A stretch of DNA of 64,000 nt from Peterkaempfera sp044755465 (GCF_044755465.1 NZ_JBIVRB010000003.1:186001-250000); one strand, 5' to 3'. Positions 8,314-16,787 are shown, numbered from the stretch's first letter. Notes: a model not told the origin generated them from the sequence alone. Translations and numbers: made by a program.

Positions 8314-9534
8314 ATGACGACCCGAACGGTGCTGGTCACCGGCAGGGGCGGCAGCGGCACCAGCACGGTCGCCGCCGCCACCGCCGTGCACGGCGCCAGG
8401 CACGGCCTGCGCACCCTGCTGCTGGCCGCCCACGACCCGCACCGCACCGTCGACACCCTGCTCGGCGTCCGGCTCGGTGACGCCCCCGCGCCCGTCGGCG
8501 ACGGCGGACAGCCCCCGTACGCGGCCCGGATCGACGAGGAACTGGCCTTCCAGCAGGAGGCGCTGCGGCTCTCCGGCCGCGCCAAGCCCGCCTTCGACCT
8601 GTTCGGCGTGGACCCGCTGGACCCCGAGGAGCTGATCGCCCTCCCCGGCACCCGCCACCTCGTCCTGCTGCGCACCCTGCGCGAGCACACCGCCTCCGGC
8701 CACTGGGACCTGCTGGTGGTCGACGCCCCGCCGGTGCCCGAACTGCTGGCCGCCCTCGCACTGCCCGAGCGGCTGGACCGCTACCTCGCCCGGCTGCTGC
8801 CCGAGCAGCGCCAGGCCGCCCGCGCGCTGCGCCCGGTGCTGGCCGGCCTCGCCGGGGTGCCGATGCCCGCCGACTGGCTCTTCGAGGCGCGCCGCTGGGC
8901 CAGCGAGCGGCTGGCCGAGGCCCGCAGGGTGATCGAGGCGCCGCAGACCTCGGTACGGCTGGTGGTGGACGCCGACGGCTACAGCCTGCCGGAGGTGCGC
9001 CGGGCCCGCGCCGGGCTCGCCCTCTTCGAGCACCGGTTGGACGCCGTGGTGGCCGGCCGGGCGATCCCGGCCGCCGCCGCCGACTCCGCCGACCCCTGGC
9101 TCGCCGCGCTGGCCGCCGAGCGGCGGGCCGCACTGGCCGCGCTGGCCGCCGAGTTCGCCCCGGCCGTGCCGCTGCTGCACGCCCCCCACCTGGGCCGCAC
9201 CCCCGACGGACCGGCCGACCTAGCGGAGCTGGGCGCCGAGCTGTACGGCGGCGGCCCGGACCCGGAGCCGCCCGCCGCCGACCCGTGGACCGTCGAGGAC
9301 CGGCTCGGCGAGGACGGCGTACTGCTCTGGCGGCTGCCGCTGCCCGGCGCCGACCGGGCCGACCTGGACCTGGTGCGGCGCGGCGATGAGATGATCATCG
9401 CCACCGGCGCCTACCGGCGGATCGTCCGGCTGCCGTCCGCGCTGCGCCGCTGCACGGTGACCGGCGCCGGGCTGCGCGACGGCGCGCTGTCGGTGCGGTT
9501 CGCCCCCGACCCCGACCTGTGGCCGCGTCGCTGA
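8314..9534 (+). CDS. ArsA/Get3-like protein with degenerate P-loop
   Basis: A 406-residue protein of the ArsA/Get3 (anion-transporting ATPase) family. The N-terminus LVTGRGGSGTSTVAAATAV lines up with the deviant Walker A GKGGVGKTT, but both the signature lysine and the P-loop lysine are replaced (Arg and Thr). DLLVVDAPP at about residues 130-138 corresponds to the switch I/Walker B region, and the C-terminus (LVRRGDEMIIATGAYRR) resembles the small beta domain of ArsA-like actinobacterial proteins. It is Ala/Leu-rich and probably a nucleotide-independent or weak nucleotide-binding relative. It sits 75 bp after the SRPBCC gene. The fold is well supported; activity as an ATPase is doubtful. Confidence 0.7.
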   Translation: MTTRTVLVTGRGGSGTSTVAAATAVHGARHGLRTLLLAAHDPHRTVDTLLGVRLGDAPAPVGDGGQPPYAARIDEELAFQQEALRLSGRAKPAFDLFGVDPLDPEELIALPGTRHLVLLRTLREHTASGHWDLLVVDAPPVPELLAALALPERLDRYLARLLPEQRQAARALRPVLAGLAGVPMPADWLFEARRWASERLAEARRVIEAPQTSVRLVVDADGYSLPEVRRARAGLALFEHRLDAVVAGRAIPAAAADSADPWLAALAAERRAALAALAAEFAPAVPLLHAPHLGRTPDGPADLAELGAELYGGGPDPEPPAADPWTVEDRLGEDGVLLWRLPLPGADRADLDLVRRGDEMIIATGAYRRIVRLPSALRRCTVTGAGLRDGALSVRFAPDPDLWPRR

Positions 9535-9620
9535 GCACCCTCCGCAACCAGGGGCCGGTCCGGTAGCGTCGAAAGCAAGGGCCGCCCACCGACCCGCACC
9601 ACAGCTGAGGAGCCGCCGCC

Positions 9621-10085
9621 ATGACCAGTTCCGACGACCGCCGCGAGGACGCGGACGCCTGGGCCCGCGCGGTCGCCGAGGACGCCGCCGAGCAGGCCGC
9701 CGCCGCCGAGCAGCGGCGCAAGCAGCAGCAGGCGGCCGACGACCAGGGCGCACCCGCCGGTGAGACGACCGGTGAGACGACCGGGGAGACCGGCAAGGGC
9801 GCGGGCGCGGACGCCGCGTCCGAGTTCGGCCCGCTGGTGGACGAGGTGCGCCGCTTGGCCACCACCGTCGGGGAGAAGGTGCAGGAGGTCTCCCGCAGCC
9901 TCGGCGCCGGCGGCGGCCTGGAGCAGCTCGCCGCCCCGCTGCGCGAGAAGCACCCCGAGGTCTACCGCCACCTCGCGGCGGCCGGCGGCGAACTGCTCGC
10001 CGCCTACCGCGTGGCCGTCTCCGGCCACGAGCGCCGCTGGAGCGGCGAGCAGCCCTCCGGGACCGAGCGCATCGACCTCGACTGA
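9621..10085 (+). CDS. SCO2127-like / DUF5304 family protein upstream of glucokinase
   Basis: A 154-residue hydrophilic protein. The first 75 residues are charged and low-complexity, with a coiled-coil-like Glu/Gln/Ala segment (about 20-40) and the tandem repeat GETTGETTGET at 48-58. The C-terminal half (residues about 70-140) is a conserved alpha-helical domain. Position immediately upstream of glkA matches S. coelicolor SCO2127, which has been reported to influence glucose uptake and carbon catabolite repression. The link is by location and general character, not by an alignment. The start ATG follows gaggag. Confidence 0.6.
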   Translation: MTSSDDRREDADAWARAVAEDAAEQAAAAEQRRKQQQAADDQGAPAGETTGETTGETGKGAGADAASEFGPLVDEVRRLATTVGEKVQEVSRSLGAGGGLEQLAAPLREKHPEVYRHLAAAGGELLAAYRVAVSGHERRWSGEQPSGTERIDLD

Positions 10086-10221
10086 CCCGTCCCGCCTCCC
10101 GTCCAGCAGTGAAGTCGCAGGTGGCAGCCGGTCACCGAGCGGCTCCCGGCTATCACGCAGCGGGATGGAGCGTACGACTTCTGAAGGCTCCCACCATGAT
10201 CACCCGGACCCTGTCTTCGGC

Positions 10222-10227
10222 TAATGT
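10222..10227 (+). promoter_or_regulatory. Candidate -10 of the glucokinase promoter
   Basis: The hexamer TAATGT lies in the 220-bp gap before glkA, about 80 nt before the start codon. No good -35 is seen at the usual distance, so this is a weak call. Confidence 0.3.
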
Positions 10228-10305
10228 AAGGGGCGGTGTGTACCCGGAGCCTGCGGACGGGTACGGTACCGCCCAGCGGGGACCGAGTGAATGACTGAGG
10301 GACAC

Positions 10306-11250
10306 ATGGGACTCACCATCGGCGTCGACGTCGGCGGGACCAAGATCGCGGCAGGCGTGGTCGACGAGAGCGGTCGGATTCTCGGCCGTACGCGGGTGCC
10401 CACACCGGCCGATCCGCAGTGGGCCGTCGATGCCATCGCCCAGGCCGTACGGGAACTCAAGGAGCAGTACCCGGACGTGAGCGCCGTCGGCGTGGGCGCC
10501 CCCGGGTACATCAACCGCGAGCGCTCCACCGTCATCCTGGCCCCCAATATCGACTGGGAGAACGAGCCGCTCAAGACCCGCATAGAGGAGCTCACCGGCC
10601 TGGAGACCGTCGTGGAGAACGACGCCAACTGCGCCGCCTGGGCCGAGTTCCGCTTCGGCGCCGCCGCCGATCACACCGACATGGTGCTGATCACCGTCGG
10701 CACCGGCATCGGGGGCGGCATCGTGCTCGACGGCCGCCTGCACCGGGGTCGTTTCGGCGTGGCCGGCGAGATCGGCCACCTCAACATGATCCCGGACGGG
10801 CTGGCCTGCGGCTGCGGCGGCCACGGCTGCTGGGAGCAGTACGCCTCCGGCCGCGCGCTGCGCCGCTACGGCCGGGAGAAGGCCGCGGCCGACCCGGTCG
10901 CCGGCAAGCGGATGCTGGAGCTCAACGACGGGGTCGCCGAGACCATCCGGGGCATCCACATCACCGAGGCCGCCGAGGCGGGCGACCCGCTCGCCCTGGA
11001 GTGCTACGACGACGTGGCCGACTGGCTCGGCCGTGGCATGGCCGACCTGGCCGCCCTCTTCGACCCGGCGGTGTTCGTGCTCGGCGGCGGCGTCTCCGAC
11101 GCCGGGCGGCTGCTGCTCGACCCGGTCTCCAAGGCGTTCGGCAAGTACCTCACCGGCGGCGTCCACCGGCCGCGCGCCGAGGTCGTCCTCGCCTCCATGG
11201 GCTCGGCCGCCGGGATCGCCGGCGCGGGTGACCTGGCCCGTACGGCCTGA
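10306..11250 (+). CDS. glkA: ROK-family glucokinase
   Basis: A 314-residue ROK-family kinase that phosphorylates glucose to glucose-6-phosphate and, in Streptomyces, is needed for carbon catabolite repression. It shows the ATP-binding DVGGTKIAAG motif at the N-terminus, the sugar-binding VENDANCAAWAEF, the GTGIGGGIV loop, and the ROK zinc-binding cluster CGCGGHGCWEQYASG with EIGH upstream. I chose the ATG at 10306 over the in-frame ATG at 10291 because gaggga lies 4 nt before it and the protein then begins MGLTIGVD, as known GlkA does. The upstream SCO2127-like gene strengthens the assignment. Confidence 0.93.
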   Translation: MGLTIGVDVGGTKIAAGVVDESGRILGRTRVPTPADPQWAVDAIAQAVRELKEQYPDVSAVGVGAPGYINRERSTVILAPNIDWENEPLKTRIEELTGLETVVENDANCAAWAEFRFGAAADHTDMVLITVGTGIGGGIVLDGRLHRGRFGVAGEIGHLNMIPDGLACGCGGHGCWEQYASGRALRRYGREKAAADPVAGKRMLELNDGVAETIRGIHITEAAEAGDPLALECYDDVADWLGRGMADLAALFDPAVFVLGGGVSDAGRLLLDPVSKAFGKYLTGGVHRPRAEVVLASMGSAAGIAGAGDLARTA

Positions 11251-11324
11251 CACGCTCGGAGCACGGCGGGGCGGGAGGCAGCGGCTCCCGTCCCGCCGTA
11301 CCGTCATGCTCGTACGCTCGGGCT

Positions 11325-11352
11325 CGTACGGTGAGGTTCGTACGGTGAGGTT
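11325..11352. repeat. 14-bp tandem repeat, two copies
   Basis: The unit cgtacggtgaggtt occurs twice in direct tandem in the upstream region of the EEP-family gene. Confidence 0.85.
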
Positions 11353-11358
11353 CGAAGC

Positions 11359-11400
11359 GGTCGTGTTCGGGCGGTCGTGTTCGGGCGGTCGCGTTCGGGC
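11359..11400. repeat. 14-bp tandem repeat, three copies
   Basis: The unit ggtcgtgttcgggc occurs three times in direct tandem (last copy with one T to C change), ending 20 bp before the EEP-family start codon. Confidence 0.9.
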
Positions 11401-11420
11401 GGGCCGCCGAGGAGGACGCC

Positions 11421-12191
11421 ATGGGTGACGTACCGGTCCCGCCGCCCCCGCTGCCCGCGTCCGGGCCCGAGCCGGACGGTGGCGAACGCGTCCGGGTGCT
11501 CAGCTACAACATCCGCTCGCTGCGCGACGACCGGGCCGCGCTGGCCAGGGTGATCCGGGCCTGCGCCCCCGACCTGCTCTGCCTCCAGGAGTCGCCCCGC
11601 TTCTGGCGCCCGGCCCAGCAGGCCGCCCGGCTCGCCCGGGAGACCGGCACCGTGGTGCTCTCCGGCGGCCGCAGCGCGGCCGGGCCGCTGCTGCTCGGCC
11701 GGCTCAGGGCCACCGTGCTGCGCACCGGCGATGTGGCGCTGCCCCGCACCCCGGGGCTGCACCAGCGCGGCTTCGCCACGGCGGTGGTCCGGATCGGCCG
11801 GGCGGCGCCCTTCTCCGTCACCAGCTGCCACCTCAGCCTGGACTCCGCCGAGCGGCGCGACCAGGCCGGCCTGCTGCTGGACCACCTCGCGGCCCAGGGG
11901 GTGCGGCACGGCGTGGTCGGCGGCGACTTCAACGAGCGCCCGGACGGGCCCGGCTGGCGGCTGCTGGCCGGGCGGCTCCAGGACGGGTACGCGGTCGCGC
12001 CGTGGGGGTCGGAGCTGACCTCGGTGCCGGGCGACCCGCACCAGCGGATCGACGCGGTCTTCGCCACGCCCGACATCCAGGTGCTGGCCTGCGGCGTCCC
12101 CGACCACCTCCCCACCATCCCCCCGCCCGACCTCCTCGCCGCCACCGACCACCTCCCCGTCCTGGCGGTCCTCCGCATCCCCCCGGCCTGA
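11421..12191 (+). CDS. Endonuclease/exonuclease/phosphatase (EEP) family protein
   Basis: A 256-residue EEP-fold phosphodiesterase or nuclease-like enzyme. Motifs in order: LSYNIRS (Asn metal or phosphate contact), LLCLQES (catalytic Glu), TSCHLS, VVGGDFNERP (Asp-Asn catalytic core), and the C-terminal TDHLPVLA (Asp-His). All catalytic positions are present, so the enzyme should be active; the substrate may be a nucleic acid or a phospholipid head group. There is no signal peptide, and the first 20 residues are Pro-rich. The start is fixed by gaggagg 6 nt before ATG. The 14-bp tandem repeats lie directly upstream. Confidence 0.82.
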   Translation: MGDVPVPPPPLPASGPEPDGGERVRVLSYNIRSLRDDRAALARVIRACAPDLLCLQESPRFWRPAQQAARLARETGTVVLSGGRSAAGPLLLGRLRATVLRTGDVALPRTPGLHQRGFATAVVRIGRAAPFSVTSCHLSLDSAERRDQAGLLLDHLAAQGVRHGVVGGDFNERPDGPGWRLLAGRLQDGYAVAPWGSELTSVPGDPHQRIDAVFATPDIQVLACGVPDHLPTIPPPDLLAATDHLPVLAVLRIPPA

Positions 12192-12232
12192 GCCGAGCAC
12201 GGACCTGGGGTGCCCCGGGTGGCCTTGGGAGG

Positions 12233-12844
12233 TCAGACGACGGCGCCGCCGGTGGGGTCGTCGTCGTCCTCGTCGCGGTCCTTCATACGGGCGACCAGGG
12301 TGACGAAGCCGCCGATGAAGGCGGTCACGCCCAGGACGGCGGGCCAGCCGCTGATGTCGCGCCAGGCCAGGGCGGAGAAGAGCAGCAGGGCCGGGCCGCC
12401 CAGGACGGCCAGCCAGGCGAACTTGGCGGTGGTGTCGCCGGTGGGCAGCGGCGGCGGCTCCGGGGGGATGAAGTGGTCGTCGTCCGGGTCGTCGGCCGCC
12501 TGCCAACTGCGCGGGTCCGACGGGCCGGGGTTCGGGCGTGGCCGGGGCCGGGGCTGCGGGGCGAAGTCGGCGAGCCGGTTGACGTCGCCGGGATCGCCCG
12601 GAGCGCCGGGCCGCCCGCCGACGTCGTTGAGGTCCTCGGACTCCGGCCAGGTCCGCAGGTCGACCGGGGCGTTGAAGGAGGCCACCAGCTCCTTGAAGAT
12701 GGCGTCCTGCTCCGCCTGGCTGCCCGCCGGCGGCCGCCGCTCGGGCGTGCCCTCGGGCGCCGTCCGGTCGGAGGCGGCCGCGTCGCCGCCCTGTGCGTCG
12801 TCCGGCAGGTCGGCCGCGCCGCCCGCGTTGTCGCTCTCCTGCAC
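12233..12844 (-). CDS. Conserved streptomycete membrane protein, function unknown
   Basis: A protein of about 203 residues. The N-terminal 135 residues are hydrophilic and acidic, with a Pro/Arg/Asp-rich linker. Two closely spaced hydrophobic segments (LAVLGGPALLLFSALAW and the stretch from PAVLGVTAF) make a C-terminal hairpin in the membrane, followed by a short acidic tail. The phrase FKELVASFNAP near residue 50 is the sort of core I recall in homologues elsewhere in Streptomyces. The GTG at 12844 is the best start. It is convergent with the EEP gene (41-bp gap) and 100 bp downstream of the carboxylesterase. No function is assigned. Confidence 0.6.
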   Translation of the reverse strand: MQESDNAGGAADLPDDAQGGDAAASDRTAPEGTPERRPPAGSQAEQDAIFKELVASFNAPVDLRTWPESEDLNDVGGRPGAPGDPGDVNRLADFAPQPRPRPRPNPGPSDPRSWQAADDPDDDHFIPPEPPPLPTGDTTAKFAWLAVLGGPALLLFSALAWRDISGWPAVLGVTAFIGGFVTLVARMKDRDEDDDDPTGGAVV

Positions 12845-12944
12845 CCCTGGTCCCCAAGCCCCTCGTGTCGGTAGCCGCGCCGTCACCGGGATCGGCCCGG
12901 CCGCTGAGTCCTGCCGCTGAGTCCTGCCGCTGAGTTCCGGCGGA

Positions 12945-13712
12945 TCAGACCCGGTCGGTCGTCGCGGCCGGTGCCAGCCGGCGGATGAAGTCGAGACTGC
13001 CCTCGAAGACCGCCTCGGCGTCGTGGTCCAGCGTGGCCACGTGGAAGCTGCGCTCGCAGAGCCGCTCCTCCACATCAGTGGAGGATATGCGGCCGAGCAG
13101 CAGCCGTGCGTTGGCGGGTGAGACGACGTGGTCCTGCGGGCTGCGGAAGAGGAGCAGCGGCTGGCTGACCTGCGGCAGTTCCGCCTGTACGGTCCGCCAG
13201 AGCCGGGACAGCGACCAGGCCGCGTGCAGCGGGGTGCGGTCGTACCCGATCTCGGTCGAGCCCGGCGCCGCGATGTCGTTCGCCACCCCCGCGACGCTGG
13301 GGACCAGGTGCCGCAGCACCGGCAGCAGCGCGGTGGCGGGGCTGTCGGAGCGTACGGACGGGTTGACCAGCACCAGGCCGGAGACGGCGGCGCCGTGCCG
13401 GGCGGCCAGCCGCAGCGCCAGCGCGCCGCCCATCGACAGGCCGCAGACGAAGACCTGCGCGCAGGAGGCGGTCAGCGCCCGCAGCTCCCGGTCCACCTCG
13501 GCGTACCAGTCCTCCCACCGGGTGATCTGCATGTCCTGCCACCGGGTGCCATGGCCGGGCAGCAGCGGCAGCGAGACGGTGAGCCCTTCGGCCGCGAGCC
13601 GGTCGGCCCAGGGGCGCAGCGACTGCGGCGAGCCGGTGAAACCGTGGCAGAGGAGCGCACCCACCGGCCCACCCTGGTGGTGGAACGGCTCGGCGCCGGG
13701 TAGCAGCGGCAT
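12945..13712 (-). CDS. Alpha/beta hydrolase (carboxylesterase/monoglyceride-lipase type)
   Basis: A 255-residue alpha/beta hydrolase of the Est30/carboxylesterase type. The oxyanion-hole region is LCHGFTGSPQ, the nucleophile elbow is GLSMGG with Ser93, the acid lies in SPQDHVV and the base in SFHVATLDHD. It likely cleaves short-chain esters or monoacylglycerols in the cytoplasm. The ATG at 13712 is preceded by aaggag at a proper distance, so the longer in-frame N-terminus is not used. It is divergent from the acyltransferase gene (157-bp shared region), so both may act in lipid turnover. Confidence 0.87.
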   Translation of the reverse strand: MPLLPGAEPFHHQGGPVGALLCHGFTGSPQSLRPWADRLAAEGLTVSLPLLPGHGTRWQDMQITRWEDWYAEVDRELRALTASCAQVFVCGLSMGGALALRLAARHGAAVSGLVLVNPSVRSDSPATALLPVLRHLVPSVAGVANDIAAPGSTEIGYDRTPLHAAWSLSRLWRTVQAELPQVSQPLLLFRSPQDHVVSPANARLLLGRISSTDVEERLCERSFHVATLDHDAEAVFEGSLDFIRRLAPAATTDRV

Positions 13713-13869
13713 CGCGGGCTCCTTCGCGAAGCGGGGCCCGCATCGTCCCACGGCGGCGCGGGAATCGTACAGCGGCCCCGTCAAGCCCGCCGATCAGCCG
13801 GTGCCGGGGAGAGACTTTGCCCGGATCGGCATTAAGGTTCTATCGGTCCGGGACTCAGGAGGTCAGGCG

Positions 13870-14730
13870 TTGTTCTACCGCTTCATGAAGATGATCGTCT
13901 CACCCACGCTGCGGATCTTCTTCCGCCCGTGGGTCGAGGGTCTGGAGAACATCCCCGACGAGGGTCCCGCGATCATCGCGAGCAACCACCTGTCCTTCTC
14001 GGACTCCTTCTTCCTGCCCGCCCTGATGAAGCGTCGGGTGACCTTCATCGCCAAGGCCGAGTACTTCAACACACCGGGTATCAAGGGCAAGCTCACCGCC
14101 GCCTTCTTCAAGGGCGTCGGCCAGCTGCCGGTCGACCGCTCCGGGACCCGGGGCGCGGGCGAGGCCGCGATCCGCAGCGGCATCGCGGTCATCGAGCAGG
14201 GCGAGCTGTTCGGCGTCTACCCCGAGGGCACCCGGTCGCCCGACGGCAAGCTCTACCGGGGCCGGGTCGGCGGCCTGGCCCGGGTCGCGCTGGCCACCGG
14301 CGCCCCGGTGATCCCGGTCGCCATGATCGACACCGAGAAGGTGCAGCCCCCCGGCCAGGTCGCGCCCAACTTCGGCATCCGCCCCGGCATCCGGGTGGGC
14401 AAGCCGCTGGACTTCTCCCGGTACCAGGGCATGGAGGGCGACCGCTTCATCCTGCGCTCGGTGACCGACGAGGTCATGTACGAGATCATGAAGCTCTCCG
14501 GCCAGGAGTACGTGGACATCTACGCCACCGCCGCCAAGCGCCGGATCGCGGAGGAGAAGAAGAAGGCCGAGGCCGAGCGCAAGGCCGCCCAGAAGGCCGA
14601 GGCGGCCGCTGCCAAGGCCGAGCAGCCGGAGCAGCCGGAGCAGGTGGAGCAGTCGGAGCAGTCGGAGCAGGCCGAGCAGCCGGAGCAGCCGGAGCCTGCG
14701 GCGCCGAGGCAGGACGACCCGGCCGGCTGA
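13870..14730 (+). CDS. 1-acyl-sn-glycerol-3-phosphate acyltransferase-like (PlsC family)
   Basis: A 286-residue PlsC-family acyltransferase, expected to move an acyl chain from acyl-CoA or acyl-ACP onto lysophosphatidic acid at the membrane. It has the NHx4D motif NHLSFSDS, the acceptor motif VYPEGTRSPDG, and a VIPVAMI strand after it. The start is a TTG at 13870, supported by aggaggt 6 nt upstream. Beyond residue 225 the protein leaves the family core. It continues with a Lys/Glu/Ala helix and ends in a Glu-Gln-Pro repeat tail (residues about 257-280) that looks disordered. The histidine kinase gene starts 30 bp downstream and may be co-transcribed. Confidence 0.85.
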   Translation: MFYRFMKMIVSPTLRIFFRPWVEGLENIPDEGPAIIASNHLSFSDSFFLPALMKRRVTFIAKAEYFNTPGIKGKLTAAFFKGVGQLPVDRSGTRGAGEAAIRSGIAVIEQGELFGVYPEGTRSPDGKLYRGRVGGLARVALATGAPVIPVAMIDTEKVQPPGQVAPNFGIRPGIRVGKPLDFSRYQGMEGDRFILRSVTDEVMYEIMKLSGQEYVDIYATAAKRRIAEEKKKAEAERKAAQKAEAAAAKAEQPEQPEQVEQSEQSEQAEQPEQPEPAAPRQDDPAG

Positions 14731-14760
14731 CCGGCGGCGGGCGGACGAGCGGGGGGGACC

Positions 14761-15996
14761 ATGCGCGCAGCGCGCGGCCGGCCGGCCGGCACCGGACCAG
14801 GCGGCGGCATGTCCGTCGAGCTGCCGCTGTGGCGGGCGATCGCGCTCTTCCGGCTGCTCACCCTGGCGTACGCGCTGGTGCGCTACCTGGCCGCGTACCA
14901 GCACTACGCCCATCCGGCGGCCGGCTGGCTCTACATGGGCCTGCTCACCGTCTGGACCCTGGCCACCGCCCGGTCCTTCCTCGCCCCCGAGCGCTGCGGC
15001 TGGCCGCTGCTCTCCGCCGACGTCGCGGTGGCGGTCACCGGCATCGTGCTCACCCGGGTCCTCGACGATCCGCAGCGGGTGCTGGCCGGTGAGGCCACCC
15101 TGCCGACCATCTGGGCGGCCGGCGCGGTGCTGGGCTTCGCCGCCAAGGGCGGCTGGCGGACCGCCGCGCTGGCCGGCGGCGTGGTCGGCGCCTCCAACAT
15201 CGTGGAGCGCGGCGGCGTGTCCGTCGGCAACGTCCACAACATCGTGCTGCTGCTGGTCGCGGGCTGCGCCATCGGGTACGTGGTGGAGCTGGCTCGGGCC
15301 AGTGAGAGCGCCCTGGCCCGCGCGCTGCAACTGGAGGCGGCGACCCGGGAGCGGGAGCGGCTGGCCCGCGACATCCACGACGGGGTGCTCCAGGTGCTGG
15401 CGATGGTCCAGCGGCGCGGCGCCGAGGTCGGCGGCGAGGCGGCGGTGATCGGGCGGATGGCGGGGGAGCAGGAGGCGGCGCTGCGCGCCCTGGTCTCCAG
15501 CGGACCCGCGCCCGGCGGCCCGGCCCCCGCCCGGCGGCCGATCCCCCGACCGGACGAGCAGCCGGACGAGCAGCCGGAGCCGGCCGACCCGGCTGCGCCG
15601 CAGGACCTGCGGGCCCTGGTCGGCCGGTACGCGGACACCCGGGTCACCGTCTCCGCGCCCGGCACCCCCGTACTGCTGCCGGGCCGCGCCGCCGCCGAGG
15701 TGGCCGCCGCCGTGGGCGCCGCGCTGGACAACGTACGGCAGCACGCCGGGGAGGCCGCCCGCGCCTGGGTGCTGGTGGAGGACGAGCCCGCCGAGGTGAT
15801 CGTGAGCATCCGGGACGACGGGCCGGGCTTCCCGCCCGAGCGGCTCGGTGACGCGGAGCGCGAGGGGCGGCTCGGGGTGGCGCTCTCCATCCGGGGCCGG
15901 CTGCGCGACCTGGGCGGCAGTGCCGACGTCAGCTCGGTACCGGGGCAGGGCGCCGAAGTGGAGCTGCGGATTCCGCGCCCGCGCGGCGCAGGGTGA
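14761..15996 (+). CDS. macS: MacS-family sensor histidine kinase
   Basis: A 411-residue membrane histidine kinase. Five or so hydrophobic segments span residues about 22-175, followed by a dimerisation helix with the phospho-acceptor in RLARDIHDGVLQ (His206). A Pro-rich linker comes next (about 245-275), then an HATPase domain with the N-box GAALDNVRQHA, the DDGPGF G1 box and GRLGVALSIRGR. It is NarL-type (HisKA_3). The start has gggggg before ATG. It is paired with the LuxR-type regulator 37 bp downstream. Position before pfkA matches S. coelicolor SCO2121/SCO2120 (MacRS), which affects antibiotic production and development. Confidence 0.85.
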   Translation: MRAARGRPAGTGPGGGMSVELPLWRAIALFRLLTLAYALVRYLAAYQHYAHPAAGWLYMGLLTVWTLATARSFLAPERCGWPLLSADVAVAVTGIVLTRVLDDPQRVLAGEATLPTIWAAGAVLGFAAKGGWRTAALAGGVVGASNIVERGGVSVGNVHNIVLLLVAGCAIGYVVELARASESALARALQLEAATRERERLARDIHDGVLQVLAMVQRRGAEVGGEAAVIGRMAGEQEAALRALVSSGPAPGGPAPARRPIPRPDEQPDEQPEPADPAAPQDLRALVGRYADTRVTVSAPGTPVLLPGRAAAEVAAAVGAALDNVRQHAGEAARAWVLVEDEPAEVIVSIRDDGPGFPPERLGDAEREGRLGVALSIRGRLRDLGGSADVSSVPGQGAEVELRIPRPRGAG

Positions 15997-16033
15997 GCCG
16001 GCGGCCGCCGGCCGGAGGGAAGGACGGACCGAC

Positions 16034-16714
16034 GTGACGGCAGTACCGGAGGGCGGCGCCCCGATCCGGGTGATGGTGGTGGACGACCACCCGATGTGGC
16101 GGGACGCGGTGGCCCGCGACCTGGCCGACGCCGGGTTCGACGTGGTGGCCACGGCGGGGGACGGCCGGGAGGCGGTGCGGCGGGCCCGCGCCGTGGTGCC
16201 GCAGGTGCTGGTGCTGGACCTCAACCTGCCCGGCCTGCCCGGCGTCGAGGTCTGCCGCGAGGTGGTCGGCCACGCCCCCGGGGTGCGGGTGCTGGTGCTC
16301 TCGGCCAGCGGCGAGCACGCGGACGTACTGGAGGCCGTCAAGTCCGGCGCCACCGGCTATCTGGTGAAGTCGGCCGGCCGGGAGGAGCTGCTGGACGCGG
16401 TGCGGTGCACGGCGGCGGGCGACCCGGTGTTCACCCCGGGGCTGGCCGGGCTGGTGCTGGGCGAGTTCCGCCGACTGGCCGCCGAGCCCGCGCCGACCGA
16501 CGCCCGCACCCCGGCGCCGCCCCGGCTGACCGCCCGAGAGACGGAGGTGCTGCGGCTGGTGGCCAAGGGGCTGTCGTACCGGCAGATCGCGGACCGGCTG
16601 GTGCTGTCGCACCGCACCGTGCAGAACCATGTGCAGAACACCCTGGGCAAGCTCCAGCTGCACAACCGGGTGGAGCTGGTCCGGTACGCCATCGAGCAGG
16701 GGTTGGACGGCTGA
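16034..16714 (+). CDS. macR: MacR-type LuxR/NarL response regulator
   Basis: A 226-residue response regulator. The receiver domain (residues 11-130) has the acidic pair in VVDDHP, the phospho-acceptor Asp62 in LVLDLNLPG, and the switch Ser/Lys in VLSAS and YLVKSAG. A short Pro/Ala linker leads to a LuxR-type helix-turn-helix (residues about 160-222) with LTARETEVLRLVAKG and the recognition helix around LSHRTVQNHV. It should be phosphorylated by the kinase encoded just upstream and then bind DNA as a dimer. The GTG at 16034 is the only reasonable start. Confidence 0.87.
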   Translation: MTAVPEGGAPIRVMVVDDHPMWRDAVARDLADAGFDVVATAGDGREAVRRARAVVPQVLVLDLNLPGLPGVEVCREVVGHAPGVRVLVLSASGEHADVLEAVKSGATGYLVKSAGREELLDAVRCTAAGDPVFTPGLAGLVLGEFRRLAAEPAPTDARTPAPPRLTARETEVLRLVAKGLSYRQIADRLVLSHRTVQNHVQNTLGKLQLHNRVELVRYAIEQGLDG

Positions 16715-16773
16715 AACCCGCTGCCGCTCGGCCGTGGTGACCCTGCGTCAGGCAGGACCCCTCCCGCTGTGAC

Positions 16774-16787
16774 GTGATCGGGGTCAC
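16774..16787 (+). promoter_or_regulatory. Crp-type motif upstream of phosphofructokinase
   Basis: GTG-ATCGGG-GTCAC fits the GTG(N6)GNCAC pattern described for Streptomyces Crp exactly, and lies within a larger dyad (gtgac at 16769-16773 with gtcac at 16783-16787). It is 50 bp before the pfkA start codon. Confidence 0.45.
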
